The translations under genes were made by a program, and so were the position numbers. From Alicyclobacillaceae bacterium I2511 (GTDB taxonomy: Bacteria > Bacillota > Bacilli > Alicyclobacillales > Alicyclobacillaceae), in NCBI GenBank assembly GCA_003584005.1, contig QXHL01000015.1, positions 1 through 63,141 of the forward strand: DNA of 63,141 nucleotides. The letters are read 5' to 3'. The first letter of the stretch is position 1. Each line of letters starts with the position of its first letter. The notes beneath the pieces are model-generated. The model searched no databases. It was not told the origin of the DNA and saw nothing but the letters and a program-made list of their open reading frames with translations. This document shows positions 33,124-41,776 of this stretch, one piece after another.

Positions 33124-34104
33124 ATGTCCCTTGACACTTGGCTCACCCCATCAGGCACTGGCTTTCGGGACCACCTGGACCCGAAGGTGGTGGACTGGTT
33201 AGGCTCATTTCAAGCCAATCCAACACCCGGGTCCTTTGACTGCGCCCTCATGGGCGCACCCCTGAGCAAGACATCCATCAGTCACTCGGCGGCCTTTCGC
33301 CTACCGGATGCCATTCGCGCCGTTTTCAGTGCCCTCACCCCTTACAGTGTACATCACCGCCTCAACCTGCAGGATGTCCTAAGGGGGGTAGACCTGGGCA
33401 ATGTGGCCATGCACCTGACAGACCTTACCCGTTGTCAGGACAACATCAGCGGGGCCGTTCAGGCCTATGCCAGCCAGTATGACGCACCCCTTGTCCTGTT
33501 GGGTGGCGACCACTCCGTCACCGCAGCGGCCGTTGCTGGCTGGCTGGATGGCGCAAAAAAATCCTTGGGCATTGTCCACTTTGACGCACACCACGATGTG
33601 CGCAACCTGGTGGATGGGGGTCGCCACAATGGCACACCCTTTCGCACCCTGTTGGAGTCCGGGCGCATTCAGGGGGCCAACCTGGTACAAATCGGTCTGC
33701 GGGACTTCGTTAACGCACAACCCTATCACGATTTTGTCCGCAATCAGGGGGCGACAGTTATCACCGCCCGCGAGGTTTACCACACTGGACTTGATTTTGT
33801 GTTGCCACAGGCAGTGGATTTAGCTAGCCAAGGCACAGACGGAGTGTATGTCAGTTTTGACATGGACGTGCTGGACCAATCGGTGGTTCCCGGCGTTCCT
33901 GCACCCAGCCCCGGTGGACTGAGCTTCTGGCAGGCCTTCGAGGCCTTAGAAACGCTTGGAAGAAACCCCAGGGTTGTGGCCATGGACTTGGTGTGCGCAG
34001 ACCCCAGCCTGGATTTCCGCGACCTGACGGTCCGCGTCGCTGGCCACTTGGTCCTGGCATTTCTCACCGGCATCGCCATGAGGACCGCATCGCCAGTCGC
34101 CTAA
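33124..34104 (+). CDS. hutG: Formimidoylglutamase (ureohydrolase family)
   Basis: Mn-dependent enzyme releasing formamide from N-formimidoyl-glutamate to give glutamate. 326 residues with the three arginase-family metal motifs: GGDHSVTAAA, HFDAHHDVRN and SFDMDVLDQSVVPG. Directly follows hutI. Ending the pathway with this one-step enzyme means the urocanate branch here yields glutamate and formamide. Last recognised gene of the hut cluster on the plus strand. Confidence 0.94.
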   Translation: MSLDTWLTPSGTGFRDHLDPKVVDWLGSFQANPTPGSFDCALMGAPLSKTSISHSAAFRLPDAIRAVFSALTPYSVHHRLNLQDVLRGVDLGNVAMHLTDLTRCQDNISGAVQAYASQYDAPLVLLGGDHSVTAAAVAGWLDGAKKSLGIVHFDAHHDVRNLVDGGRHNGTPFRTLLESGRIQGANLVQIGLRDFVNAQPYHDFVRNQGATVITAREVYHTGLDFVLPQAVDLASQGTDGVYVSFDMDVLDQSVVPGVPAPSPGGLSFWQAFEALETLGRNPRVVAMDLVCADPSLDFRDLTVRVAGHLVLAFLTGIAMRTASPVA

Positions 34105-34263
34105 CAGTTGTGGCAAACGCTGGTCCCACCGGACCCAATGCATAAAATAACTTCCCTTGTGGCAGGGTAATCCAGGCACACGGAGCACCCAGACTTAGGT
34201 GTTCCTGTCCATATTATGGGGAAGCATCCGAATGCCCATCCCCCACCGGAGGTTATGCAAACC

Positions 34264-34575
34264 ATGAACCAGCAGAATTCTCAACAAAGTGCTCAGCAAC
34301 AGCTGCAACAGGCCCTTCAGGCAGCACAACAGGCGCAACAGGCGGTACAACAGGCACAGGCAAGTACAAATAACCCACAGCAGTTGATTCAGGCTCGGCA
34401 ACAATTGCAAAATGCCCAACAGCAATTGCAGACCGCCCAAACCCAGTTGGGAACGCAAGCAACCGCACAACAACAGCAGCAACTTCAACAAGCGGTGCAA
34501 CAGGTGCAACAGGCACAGCAGGTGATTTCCCAAGCGCAGAATTCCACCCAAACCCCACCCACTTCCATGCAGTAA
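34264..34575 (+). CDS. Gln-rich low-complexity coiled-coil protein
   Basis: About 103 residues, over 40 percent Gln and rich in Ala, with heptad-like patterns (e.g. QALQAAQQAQQAVQQAQ) suggesting a long coiled coil. No cysteine, signal peptide or membrane helix. ATG 34264 has GGAGG 11 nt upstream; ATG 34255 is too close, and 34216 lacks a site. Followed by a strong terminator. Not recognised; similar Q/A-rich small proteins occur among spore-former surface or coat-associated proteins, but no role is claimed. Confidence 0.65.
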   Translation: MNQQNSQQSAQQQLQQALQAAQQAQQAVQQAQASTNNPQQLIQARQQLQNAQQQLQTAQTQLGTQATAQQQQQLQQAVQQVQQAQQVISQAQNSTQTPPTSMQ

Positions 34576-34642
34576 TAGCATTCACCCATACAGACGTGGA
34601 AGATTGCGAATTGGAGTTTACCCACTGCGCCCGCAAGGCGTA

Positions 34643-34679
34643 AAAATTTGGGGTCCGTTTGTAGCGGACCCCAAATTTT
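34643..34679. terminator. Bidirectional terminator between the Gln-rich gene and glnA
   Basis: 15-bp stem, AAAATTTGGGGTCCG (34643-34657) with its complement at 34665-34679, and A/T runs on both sides. Serves the two convergent genes. Confidence 0.85.
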
Positions 34680-34718
34680 ATTCCCCTCTTCAATTGTAGG
34701 TCGATATAGATATTTTCT

Positions 34719-36143
34719 TTACAGATCAAAATATAATTCAAACTCGTAGGGATGGGGCCGAATGTTCATGGCCTGAATTTCCGACTTGTGTTTCAAATCC
34801 ATCCAGTTGTGAATAAAGTCCTTACTGAAGACACCGCCTTCCAGCAGAAACTCGTGGTCCTCTGCCAGTGCTTGCAGACTCTCTGTAAAAGACTCCGGAA
34901 CACTGCGGATTTTCGCCTTCTCATCGGCACTCAGTTCATAGATGTTCTTGTCCACTGGTCCATATCCCAACTCGGTCGGGTCAATTTTGCGCCGGATACC
35001 GTCCAACCCAGCCAGTAGCATGGCGGCAAAAGCCAAGTACGGATTGGCAGTAGCATCTGGGGTACGAAACTCAATGCGGGCCGTCTTTGGAGTCACTGCC
35101 GCCACCGGCACCCGTACAGCCGCACTGCGGTTTCCCTTCGAAAACACCAAATTAACCGGCGCCTCAAAACCCGGCACCAAGCGCTTGTAGGAATTCGTGC
35201 TAGGGTTAGAGAAAGCGAGTAACGCCGGCGCATGGGCCAGAATTCCACCAATGTAGTGTAAAGCAGTGTCGCTCATGTTGCCATACTTACCCTCGTCAAA
35301 AAAAAGCGGGACACCGTCCTTGAATAAACTCTGATGAACATGCATTCCAGATCCATTGTCGCCAAAAATTGGTTTTGGCATAAATGTGGCTACTTTTTCA
35401 AACTTGCGCGCTACATTGCGCACAATGTACTTGTACAGCATCACAGTATCCGCCGTTTTTGTCAGCGTATCAAAACGGAAGTTGATTTCTGCCTGACCTG
35501 CAGTGGCCACCTCGTGGTGGTGACGTTCCACCCGAATGCCCGCGTTCATCAATTCCTTCACAATCTCAGTGCGAATGTCTTGCTGCGAGTCTGTCGGGGG
35601 CACCGGGAAGTAACCGCTTTTGTTTCTCACTTTGTAGCCCAAGTTTGGCGTTCCGTTGCGGCCTGTATTCCACATGGCCTCCTCAGAGTCCACCGAGTAG
35701 AAAGCCCCCTTATGCCCCGTATCGTAACTAACGTGATCGAGAATAAAAAACTCCAACTCAGGACCGAAAAATGCATCTGTTGCGACGCCGCTTTGGCTAA
35801 GCAATTTTTCAGCTCGTTCGGCAACAGCTCGCGGATCGCGATCATAACGTGTCCCGTCTGGTTCATATACGTCACACACCAAAGACAAGGTAGGATGTGC
35901 CATGAAGGGGTCCACATAGGCACTCTCCAAAACAGGCCTCATGACCATGTCACTCTCTTCAATATTGCGGAATCCTTGAATGCTAGACCCATCAAAGGCA
36001 ATGCCGTTGATTAACTTGTCTTCATCCATTTCAACCGCTGGTACGGTAATATGGTGCTGACGTCCAGGGATGTCCACAATACGAAAATCCACCATTTCGA
36101 TTTCTTTAGCTTTGAGAAACTCCAGTAATTCTTGTGCTGTCAT
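34719..36143 (-). CDS. glnA: Glutamine synthetase, type I (beta-like)
   Basis: Condenses glutamate and ammonia to glutamine with ATP. 474 residues: FDGSSIQGFRNIEESDM, FGPELEFFI, GQAEINFRFD, GSGMHVHQSLF, KRLVPGFEAPVNL, NRSAAVRVP and EFRTPDATANPYL. The length, the extra segment around GAFYSVDSEEAMWNTG and the C-terminal KNIYELSADEKAKI (equivalent of the adenylylated NLYDLPPEE region, Tyr present) resemble the beta subtype more than the ~444-residue alpha form of Bacillus. ATG 36143 has GGGGAG 8 nt upstream. Controlled by a promoter and a GlnR/TnrA-like box upstream. Confidence 0.94.
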   Translation of the reverse strand: MTAQELLEFLKAKEIEMVDFRIVDIPGRQHHITVPAVEMDEDKLINGIAFDGSSIQGFRNIEESDMVMRPVLESAYVDPFMAHPTLSLVCDVYEPDGTRYDRDPRAVAERAEKLLSQSGVATDAFFGPELEFFILDHVSYDTGHKGAFYSVDSEEAMWNTGRNGTPNLGYKVRNKSGYFPVPPTDSQQDIRTEIVKELMNAGIRVERHHHEVATAGQAEINFRFDTLTKTADTVMLYKYIVRNVARKFEKVATFMPKPIFGDNGSGMHVHQSLFKDGVPLFFDEGKYGNMSDTALHYIGGILAHAPALLAFSNPSTNSYKRLVPGFEAPVNLVFSKGNRSAAVRVPVAAVTPKTARIEFRTPDATANPYLAFAAMLLAGLDGIRRKIDPTELGYGPVDKNIYELSADEKAKIRSVPESFTESLQALAEDHEFLLEGGVFSKDFIHNWMDLKHKSEIQAMNIRPHPYEFELYFDL

Positions 36144-36194
36144 GTTCTCCACTCCCCAACAGGTTCTCTAGCCGCTAACAGGCACTAGTGACAC

Positions 36195-36222
36195 TATATA
36201 AAGAAGAACTGGACTGCGTCAA
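36195..36222 (-). promoter_or_regulatory. glnA promoter
   Basis: Minus-strand TTGACG (36217-36222) and TATATA (36195-36200) with 16-bp spacing, about 50 bp upstream of glnA. The GlnR-like box lies just upstream of the -35. Confidence 0.6.
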
Positions 36223-36229
36223 TAAATTA

Positions 36230-36246
36230 TGTCAGAATACCTTACA
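36230..36246. promoter_or_regulatory. GlnR/TnrA-type operator
   Basis: TGTCAGAATACCTTACA is an exact match to TGTNAN7TNACA, the box bound by GlnR and TnrA in Bacillus. Located 8 bp upstream of the glnA -35, as in the glnRA promoter of B. subtilis. It implies nitrogen control of glnA, although no glnR is adjacent. Confidence 0.7.
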
Positions 36247-36377
36247 CGTATTTGAGATTTTTCTTACACCCCAAGCGGCCACTTCCACTGTTTTCTGTGT
36301 AGTTTGTGATTGGCAGATGGGTCTTAGGTTGCTACAATAAGCCTAACGCAGGCGCTAAGGGGCTAAATTACTGCCGC

Positions 36378-36400
36378 GAGTTGAGTAGAGTAGAGCAAAG
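36378..36400 (+). promoter_or_regulatory. Five NAG triplets with 5-nt period running into the trpB ribosome-binding site
   Basis: GAG at 36378, 36383, 36388 and 36393 and AAG at 36398, each separated by exactly two bases, ending in the Shine-Dalgarno AAGGAG 9 nt before ATG 36412. This is the spacing pattern bound by TRAP, the tryptophan-responsive RNA-binding protein, though known sites have more triplets (about 9-11). Confidence 0.4.
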
Positions 36401-36411
36401 GAGAAGATTGC

Positions 36412-37614
36412 ATGAGCGTAGTCCAGGTTACAGAAGAGGGCGTATTTGGAATTGGGGAACAAACGTTTGGAGGCAGCTTTGTTCCGGAGCTGCTACAGTC
36501 GGCCTTGGACAAGGTATCCCAGGCCTTCCATCACTACAAAAATGACCCCGCATTCATTGCTGAATACCAGTACTACATGCGCGAATATGTGGGCCGACCC
36601 AATCCCCTGTATTTCGCCCGCAATCTCACTGAACACTTGGGTGGAGCGAAAGTTTACCTCAAGCGAGAAGACCTAAACCACACAGGTGCCCACAAAATTA
36701 ACAATACCATCGGCCAGATTCTCTTGGCCAAACGCATGGGGGCCCGTCGCATCATTGCCGAAACTGGAGCTGGCCAACACGGCGTTGCCACAGCAACAGT
36801 GGCCGCCCTAATGAACTTGCCTTGTACCATATACATGGGAGAAGTAGACATGCACCGGCAAGAGCTAAACGTGTTCCGCATGGAACTGCTGGGTGCCACA
36901 GTGGTTGCGGCTAAATCTGGCAATCGAACCCTTAAGGAGGCGGTGGACGAAGCCTTACAGGACTTTGCCCAGCACGCAGAAGATACCTACTACCTGTTGG
37001 GTTCAGCCGTCGGTCCACATCCCTACCCACTGATGGTGCGCCACTTCCAGTCCATCATTGGCCAAGAGGCAAAGCAACAGGTGTTGGAAAAGGAAGGCCG
37101 CCTGCCGGATTATGTGATTGCCTGTGTCGGCGGAGGATCGAATGCGATTGGTCTATTTTATCCTTTTGTGGAGGACCTGTCGGTGAAAATGGTGGGCGTC
37201 GAGCCCGGGGGCAAGGGCCTTTCTTCGGGTCATCACGCCGCACCCTTAACAACAGGCCACCCGGACATCATCCACGGATTTAAGTGTTACGTCATGGATG
37301 ACCCGGAAAATTGCCACTCCATTGCCGCTGGCCTAGACTACCCAGGCGTAGGTCCTGAGCACTCCTATTACAAGTCCATTGGCCGTGCAAAATATCTGAC
37401 GGTGAATGATGACGAAGCATTACAGGCCTTTTTATTTCTATCCAAGACTGAGGGCATCATCCCCGCCCTGGAATCTAGTCACGCCGTGGCCTATGCCATG
37501 AAATTGGCGCCCACATTGGCAAAAGACCAAGTAATTCTTGTCAATCTCAGTGGTCGGGGAGACAAAGACGTGGCCCAAGTTGCAGCAATGCTGTCTGCAC
37601 AGCAAATGCCTTGA
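36412..37614 (+). CDS. trpB: Tryptophan synthase beta chain
   Basis: PLP enzyme that joins indole and serine. 400 residues, typical TrpB1 type: [10 protein letters not shown], the PLP lysine in [13 protein letters not shown], catalytic Glu region [16 protein letters not shown], phosphate cradle [10 protein letters not shown] and SGRGDKD. It stands alone; no trpA or other trp gene is in the window, so it may recycle indole or be regulated separately. Single-gene transcript bounded by the 37656-37702 terminator. The leader carries a TRAP-like triplet run. Confidence 0.95.
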   Translation: MSVVQVTEEGVFGIGEQTFGGSFVPELLQSALDKVSQAFHHYKNDPAFIAEYQYYMREYVGRPNPLYFARNLTEHLGGAKVYLKREDLNHTGAHKINNTIGQILLAKRMGARRIIAETGAGQHGVATATVAALMNLPCTIYMGEVDMHRQELNVFRMELLGATVVAAKSGNRTLKEAVDEALQDFAQHAEDTYYLLGSAVGPHPYPLMVRHFQSIIGQEAKQQVLEKEGRLPDYVIACVGGGSNAIGLFYPFVEDLSVKMVGVEPGGKGLSSGHHAAPLTTGHPDIIHGFKCYVMDDPENCHSIAAGLDYPGVGPEHSYYKSIGRAKYLTVNDDEALQAFLFLSKTEGIIPALESSHAVAYAMKLAPTLAKDQVILVNLSGRGDKDVAQVAAMLSAQQMP

Positions 37615-37655
37615 AAGGACATCTTGAAAGGACATCTTGAGTCCCCTATGCCGCT

Positions 37656-37702
37656 GTGTGAACTGGGTCAATCCTAGCTTTTTAACCTGACCCAGTTCAC
37701 AC
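37656..37702. terminator. Terminator between trpB and the NlpC/P60 gene
   Basis: Perfect 15-bp stem GTGTGAACTGGGTCA / TGACCCAGTTCACAC with a T-rich 17-nt loop, between convergent genes. Immediately upstream, a 13-bp unit TTGAAAGGACATC is tandemly duplicated at about 37612-37637. Confidence 0.75.
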
Positions 37703-37718
37703 AATAGTCCTCACAACA

Positions 37719-38444
37719 TCAGCCTGTCACGTTTTTTGCCCCGTAATAACGGGTCTGGTAATAAGGGTTAGCAAATACATTTTTAATCACCATCACACCC
37801 TGGTTGTGGACGGACGAGGATTCAATCATGTTGCCATCACCGGCGTAAATACCGACATGTGTCACCTGGTTCGCGTAGTGATTGGTATAGGTATCTGTGA
37901 AAAACAGCAAGTCGCCCGGCTGCAAGTCATCCCGAGGGACCAGCACCCCAACACCTGCTTGTTGCGTGGCTGTGCGGGGCAACGATATGCCGTTTTTAGA
38001 AAATACATATTGTGTAAACCCAGAACAGTCAAATCCAGTTGCTGGTGTGTCCCCACCCCATGTGTAGTGAACCCCCATGAGAGTGTGGGCTGTTGCTAAC
38101 ACCGCAGCCAATTTTCCCGCGGCAGAGGCGTCTGGTAGGCTGGCTTTTCGATAGGTGACGTGGGTGGCTAAATCTGGGTTCCTTTGCGCAGAAGGGTGTG
38201 ACTTTGTGCCGCCTCCATTTGTGGGGATATGTAGCACCGTGCCAATTTGCATGTCACTCGGGTTAACCCCCGAATTAGCCAATCTCAAAGCCTTCACGGA
38301 AACTCCAAAGTGTTGGGCGATACTCCACATTGTATCCCCCCGGTGAACCTGTATATGTACATCGGCAAAAGCAGGAGTAGCCAAAAAACAACTACTCATC
38401 ATTAGCAGTGCAGCAGTGACGCCAGACTTTGTTTTCCAGTTCAT
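37719..38444 (-). CDS. Secreted LysM-NlpC/P60 peptidoglycan endopeptidase
   Basis: 241 residues. Signal peptide with cleavage after PAFA (about residue 28), one LysM domain (VHRGDTMWSIAQHFGVSVKALRLAN, cited in two pieces: VHRGDTMWSIAQHFG and VSVKALRLANSG) that binds glycan, a Ser/Thr linker, then an NlpC/P60 domain with the catalytic Cys in TGFDCSGFTQYVF and His in QVTHVGIYAGDG. Cuts peptide stems of the cell wall outside the membrane. ATG 38444 is preceded by AGGGAGGG. Monocistronic. Confidence 0.92.
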   Translation of the reverse strand: MNWKTKSGVTAALLMMSSCFLATPAFADVHIQVHRGDTMWSIAQHFGVSVKALRLANSGVNPSDMQIGTVLHIPTNGGGTKSHPSAQRNPDLATHVTYRKASLPDASAAGKLAAVLATAHTLMGVHYTWGGDTPATGFDCSGFTQYVFSKNGISLPRTATQQAGVGVLVPRDDLQPGDLLFFTDTYTNHYANQVTHVGIYAGDGNMIESSSVHNQGVMVIKNVFANPYYQTRYYGAKNVTG

Positions 38445-38632
38445 TTTTACCCTCCCTGGGTAGCGTTTGCTCTTCCTGACACGCCCAAGTAAATTATTCG
38501 CCACAGTTGGACAAAATCCCCCCTCTGCTTAAAAAAATATAGTTTCCGTACATGTCCGAAACAAACGGAGCAGAGACCGAATTTTCTTTGCGGGACGACC
38601 CAACTCCCTCCAAACAGACCCTCTTCTGTCCC

Positions 38633-39904
38633 CTAAAAACCCGGTAGCATAGCCCGTGCTGCCTGTGTCAAACTGTCTCTATCTTCGGGATGGGCAATTG
38701 CAATCAAACGGTGCGCTCGTTCTTCCAGGGTTTGCCCATGAAGTCTTGCCACTCCATATTCTGTGACCACATACTGCACGTGGTTGCGCGTGGTGGTCAC
38801 TCCAGCTCCCGGATGCAGTGTGGCCACAATGCGGGCTTGTCCCTTGCCAGTTTGGGAGGGTAGGGCAATGATAGACTTTCCCTCGGGAGCCAGACTCGCA
38901 CCGCGGACGAAATCCATCTGTCCCCCAACTCCGGAAACCACGCGAGAGCCAATAGATTCCGCTACCACTTGTCCTGTCAGGTCCACCTCAATAGCAGAGT
39001 TCACAGACATCATACGGGGATTCCCTCGGATGACTGCTGTGTTGTTAGTGTAATCCACGCTGCGCAGAGAAATCAGTGGATTGTCGTCAAAAAAATCGTA
39101 CAGAGACTGACTACCCAAGGCAAAAGATGCCACAATCTGTCCTGGGTCTGTCCCTTTGAATCGCCCAGTAATAACCCCCGCTTCCGCCAAAATCCGCACC
39201 CCATCAGAAATCATCTCACTGTGCACACCCAAATCCCGATGGTTCTGCAAGTTTAACAAGACCGCATCAGGAATTTTGCCAATCCCAATTTGCAAGGTGG
39301 CGCGATCCGGAATTAAATCAGAGACATACCGGCCAATGGCGTCTGTCACCCTGTCCACAATGCGCGGCTCCATGGTGTCCAAGGGCTCATCCCACGCGAC
39401 GCCATAGGTAATCGCCGAACTCGGCAATTGAGCCTGTCCCAGGACACGGGGCACCCGCGGGTTCACTTGGGCAATCACAATGTCCGCTCCTTCTACAGCA
39501 GCCAAAGTCGCCTCGATGGTGGGCCCCAAGCTGACAAAACCATGACCATCTGGCGGACTGACGTGAATCAGCGCCACATGGGGGCGAAACTGGGGCTGGT
39601 GCAAAAACCAAGGCACCTCGGACAGGAAAATCGGCACATATGAGGATTCCCCTCGCAAAACCGCGGCGCGCAAATTTGGACCGACAAACAGCGAAATATC
39701 CTGCAAGCGACCCTTCAATTTGGGCTGAATCCAAGGAGTTTCACCCTCTAGATGCAGGTGGTACAACTGCAAATTGAGTAGCGTCTCGCATCTTTGGGCC
39801 AGTCCCGTCAATAACAAATGTGGCGTCGAAGCCATTCCCTGAACGTACACCCTCATGCCCGACTGAACAGCGGCCATCGCCTGTTCCAGTGGAACCATTT
39901 GCAC
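38633..39904 (-). CDS. Acetyl-CoA hydrolase/transferase family protein
   Basis: 423 residues from GTG 39904 (GAGGGGGAG 6 nt upstream). Family I-type CoA-transferase of the 4-hydroxybutyrate / acetate CoA-transferase group: VSPPDGHGFVSLGP in the N-terminal half, the catalytic Glu in GVHSEMISDG, and GVGGQMDFVRGA, TEYGVARLHGQT in the C-terminal half. Transfers CoA between short acyl groups or hydrolyses acyl-CoA; the donor and acceptor cannot be read from sequence. Monocistronic. Confidence 0.88.
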   Translation of the reverse strand: MQMVPLEQAMAAVQSGMRVYVQGMASTPHLLLTGLAQRCETLLNLQLYHLHLEGETPWIQPKLKGRLQDISLFVGPNLRAAVLRGESSYVPIFLSEVPWFLHQPQFRPHVALIHVSPPDGHGFVSLGPTIEATLAAVEGADIVIAQVNPRVPRVLGQAQLPSSAITYGVAWDEPLDTMEPRIVDRVTDAIGRYVSDLIPDRATLQIGIGKIPDAVLLNLQNHRDLGVHSEMISDGVRILAEAGVITGRFKGTDPGQIVASFALGSQSLYDFFDDNPLISLRSVDYTNNTAVIRGNPRMMSVNSAIEVDLTGQVVAESIGSRVVSGVGGQMDFVRGASLAPEGKSIIALPSQTGKGQARIVATLHPGAGVTTTRNHVQYVVTEYGVARLHGQTLEERAHRLIAIAHPEDRDSLTQAARAMLPGF

Positions 39905-40189
39905 CTGAAACTCCCCCTCTACGGGCCCACACCCGTATCCCTCTGCACACAAAGCCAAACTGCATTTCCTATAAAAAGGCAATCATGCTTGCTGTTTTGG
40001 ACAAATTTTGATGTCGTTACTATAAAAGTACTCCCAACACAGCCTGGACAACGTGTAACATGATAGTGCTTTCAAAATGCGATTGCAAACAAACCCACGC
40101 AGGATTTGCGTGCTTCTAAAACTGTTTTAAAAATCGAGGTGCATTCTAATCCTTGCAAGCACAAATTCCCCTTAAAGGAGAGACAAATC

Positions 40190-40762
40190 ATGAAAACTCG
40201 GATGGCAAAAGTTTTACCCGGCTTAGCCGCATTAGGCATCCTAACCGTCGGAGGCAGCGTTGCGTGGGCCAGTGTAAATAGTACCGGCACGCCAACAGTT
40301 CCCACAGCACCGCAGGCAACACAGGGAGCATTTCAACCCGGAAATGGTCCCATGGGTCCAGCCATGATGGGACACAGGCACGGACTAGGACAGGAACTCA
40401 TGCAGGGACAGGGCCAGAGACTGGGTCTTGGACCCAGTGGCGGAGTGTCTTCCATGCAGGGCGTACTCAATCTGCTCCATGTGGATGCCAAGACGTTGAT
40501 TCAGGAACGTCAGTCCGGCAAATCTCTAGCAGACATTGCCAAGGTTCACGGGGTATCGGAGCAAGCCTTGGTCACTGCGTTGACAGAGCAGAACACCCAG
40601 CGCATTCAACAGGCACTTCAATCCGGCCGCATCACCTCAGATGAAGCCGCAGCAGCAGAGAAAACCATGCAGTCTCGCATTCAGCAAGCCATCCACAACC
40701 AGGCAACTCATCAGGGACCCCGGATAAATTCATTGGCGCCTACAATCAACAACGGCATCTGA
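40190..40762 (+). CDS. Secreted protein with a Gly/Met/Gln-rich linker and C-terminal helical domain
   Basis: 190 residues. Signal peptide (VLPGLAALGILTVGGSVAWA, cut after AWA), a linker rich in Gly, Met and His (PMGPAMMGHRHGLGQELM), then a helical part with LLHVDAKTLIQERQSGKSLA and IAKVHGVSEQALVTAL, a pattern seen in small extracytoplasmic DUF2680-like or helix-turn-helix-like proteins. ATG 40190 has AAAGGAG 8 nt upstream. Lies upstream of a two-component system that may control it or respond to the same signal; the Met/His-rich linker hints at metal binding but that is speculative. Confidence 0.7.
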   Translation: MKTRMAKVLPGLAALGILTVGGSVAWASVNSTGTPTVPTAPQATQGAFQPGNGPMGPAMMGHRHGLGQELMQGQGQRLGLGPSGGVSSMQGVLNLLHVDAKTLIQERQSGKSLADIAKVHGVSEQALVTALTEQNTQRIQQALQSGRITSDEAAAAEKTMQSRIQQAIHNQATHQGPRINSLAPTINNGI

Positions 40763-41015
40763 CACCCTACCAGTTTTATATGAAAATGACGCTTTGAAAA
40801 GGCACAAGCAGGCATGCCTCGCTTTGCACTTGGATTAACTTACCTACTGCATCCTAGGATTGATGGGTCGTCCGTGCGAAGTTTCAGCGCGGGCTCAGCT
40901 TAACTCAAGCCACCGTCAGTCGTGGAGTCCCCTTTGCTAGGTGTGACCTCGTGATTCATACAGTTTCATGAGATGATAGTCTTACTAGGTTGCAACCTGA
41001 CAAGGGGGGCTCTTT

Positions 41016-41684
41016 TTGAAAGTGCTCGTAGTAGAAGACGACCTTTCCATGTGCAACGCCATTGCCGAAGCCCTGACCCAAGAGGGATATGAGGTGACCC
41101 TGGCAAACAACGGTAACGACGGAGAGTGGTTTGCTCGACAGGACATTTATGACCTGATTCTGTTAGACATCATGCTCCCAGGCCAAGATGGCCTTAGCCT
41201 CACTCAACACGTGCGGGAACAAGGCTTAGATACGCCAATCCTCCTGGTTACCGCCCGCGATGCCATACTTGACCGCGTTGCCGGTCTCGACGTGGGTGCG
41301 GACGATTATCTGGTGAAACCGTTTGCCCTCACGGAATTGCTCGCCCGCGTCCGTGCCCTGTTGCGTCGTCGTCAGCCCGGAGCCTACACTGCAGGGTTGG
41401 AATACAAAGGACTCAGTCTCAATCCCAAAACCCGAACCGCACAGTTTCACAACCAGATTCTAACCTTGACAAGCAAAGAATACGACTTATTGGAGTTTTT
41501 TCTCTCCAATCCAAAGCGAATTTTAACCAGGGAGCAGATTTTTGAACGGGTTTGGGGGTTTGATTCAGAGGCAGGGGACACAGTAGTGGACGTCTACGTC
41601 CACTACCTGCGGCGCAAGCTGACGGCTGCAGGATGTGACGAAGCCATTCGCACACAGCGAGGGGTGGGCTTTATCCTGGATTAG
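41016..41684 (+). CDS. OmpR-family response regulator
   Basis: 222 residues. Receiver domain with acidic pocket EDD (residues 7-9), phospho-acceptor in LILLDIMLPGQDGL, T-loop VTAR and the KPF lysine; winged-helix DNA-binding domain from about residue 130 (LTSKEYDLLEFFLSNPKRIL, VDVYVHYLRRKL). TTG 41016 start with AAGGGGGGC upstream. Operon with the next sensor kinase, 92 bp downstream. Confidence 0.93.
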   Translation: MKVLVVEDDLSMCNAIAEALTQEGYEVTLANNGNDGEWFARQDIYDLILLDIMLPGQDGLSLTQHVREQGLDTPILLVTARDAILDRVAGLDVGADDYLVKPFALTELLARVRALLRRRQPGAYTAGLEYKGLSLNPKTRTAQFHNQILTLTSKEYDLLEFFLSNPKRILTREQIFERVWGFDSEAGDTVVDVYVHYLRRKLTAAGCDEAIRTQRGVGFILD

Positions 41685-41776
41685 GGATTACAGCACCATC
41701 GGCTCCATACCGATACTTTGACCAAACTGCAGTTCTATTCGTCGTTCACGGCGGTTGCAAAAAGGGGAAATCATCT

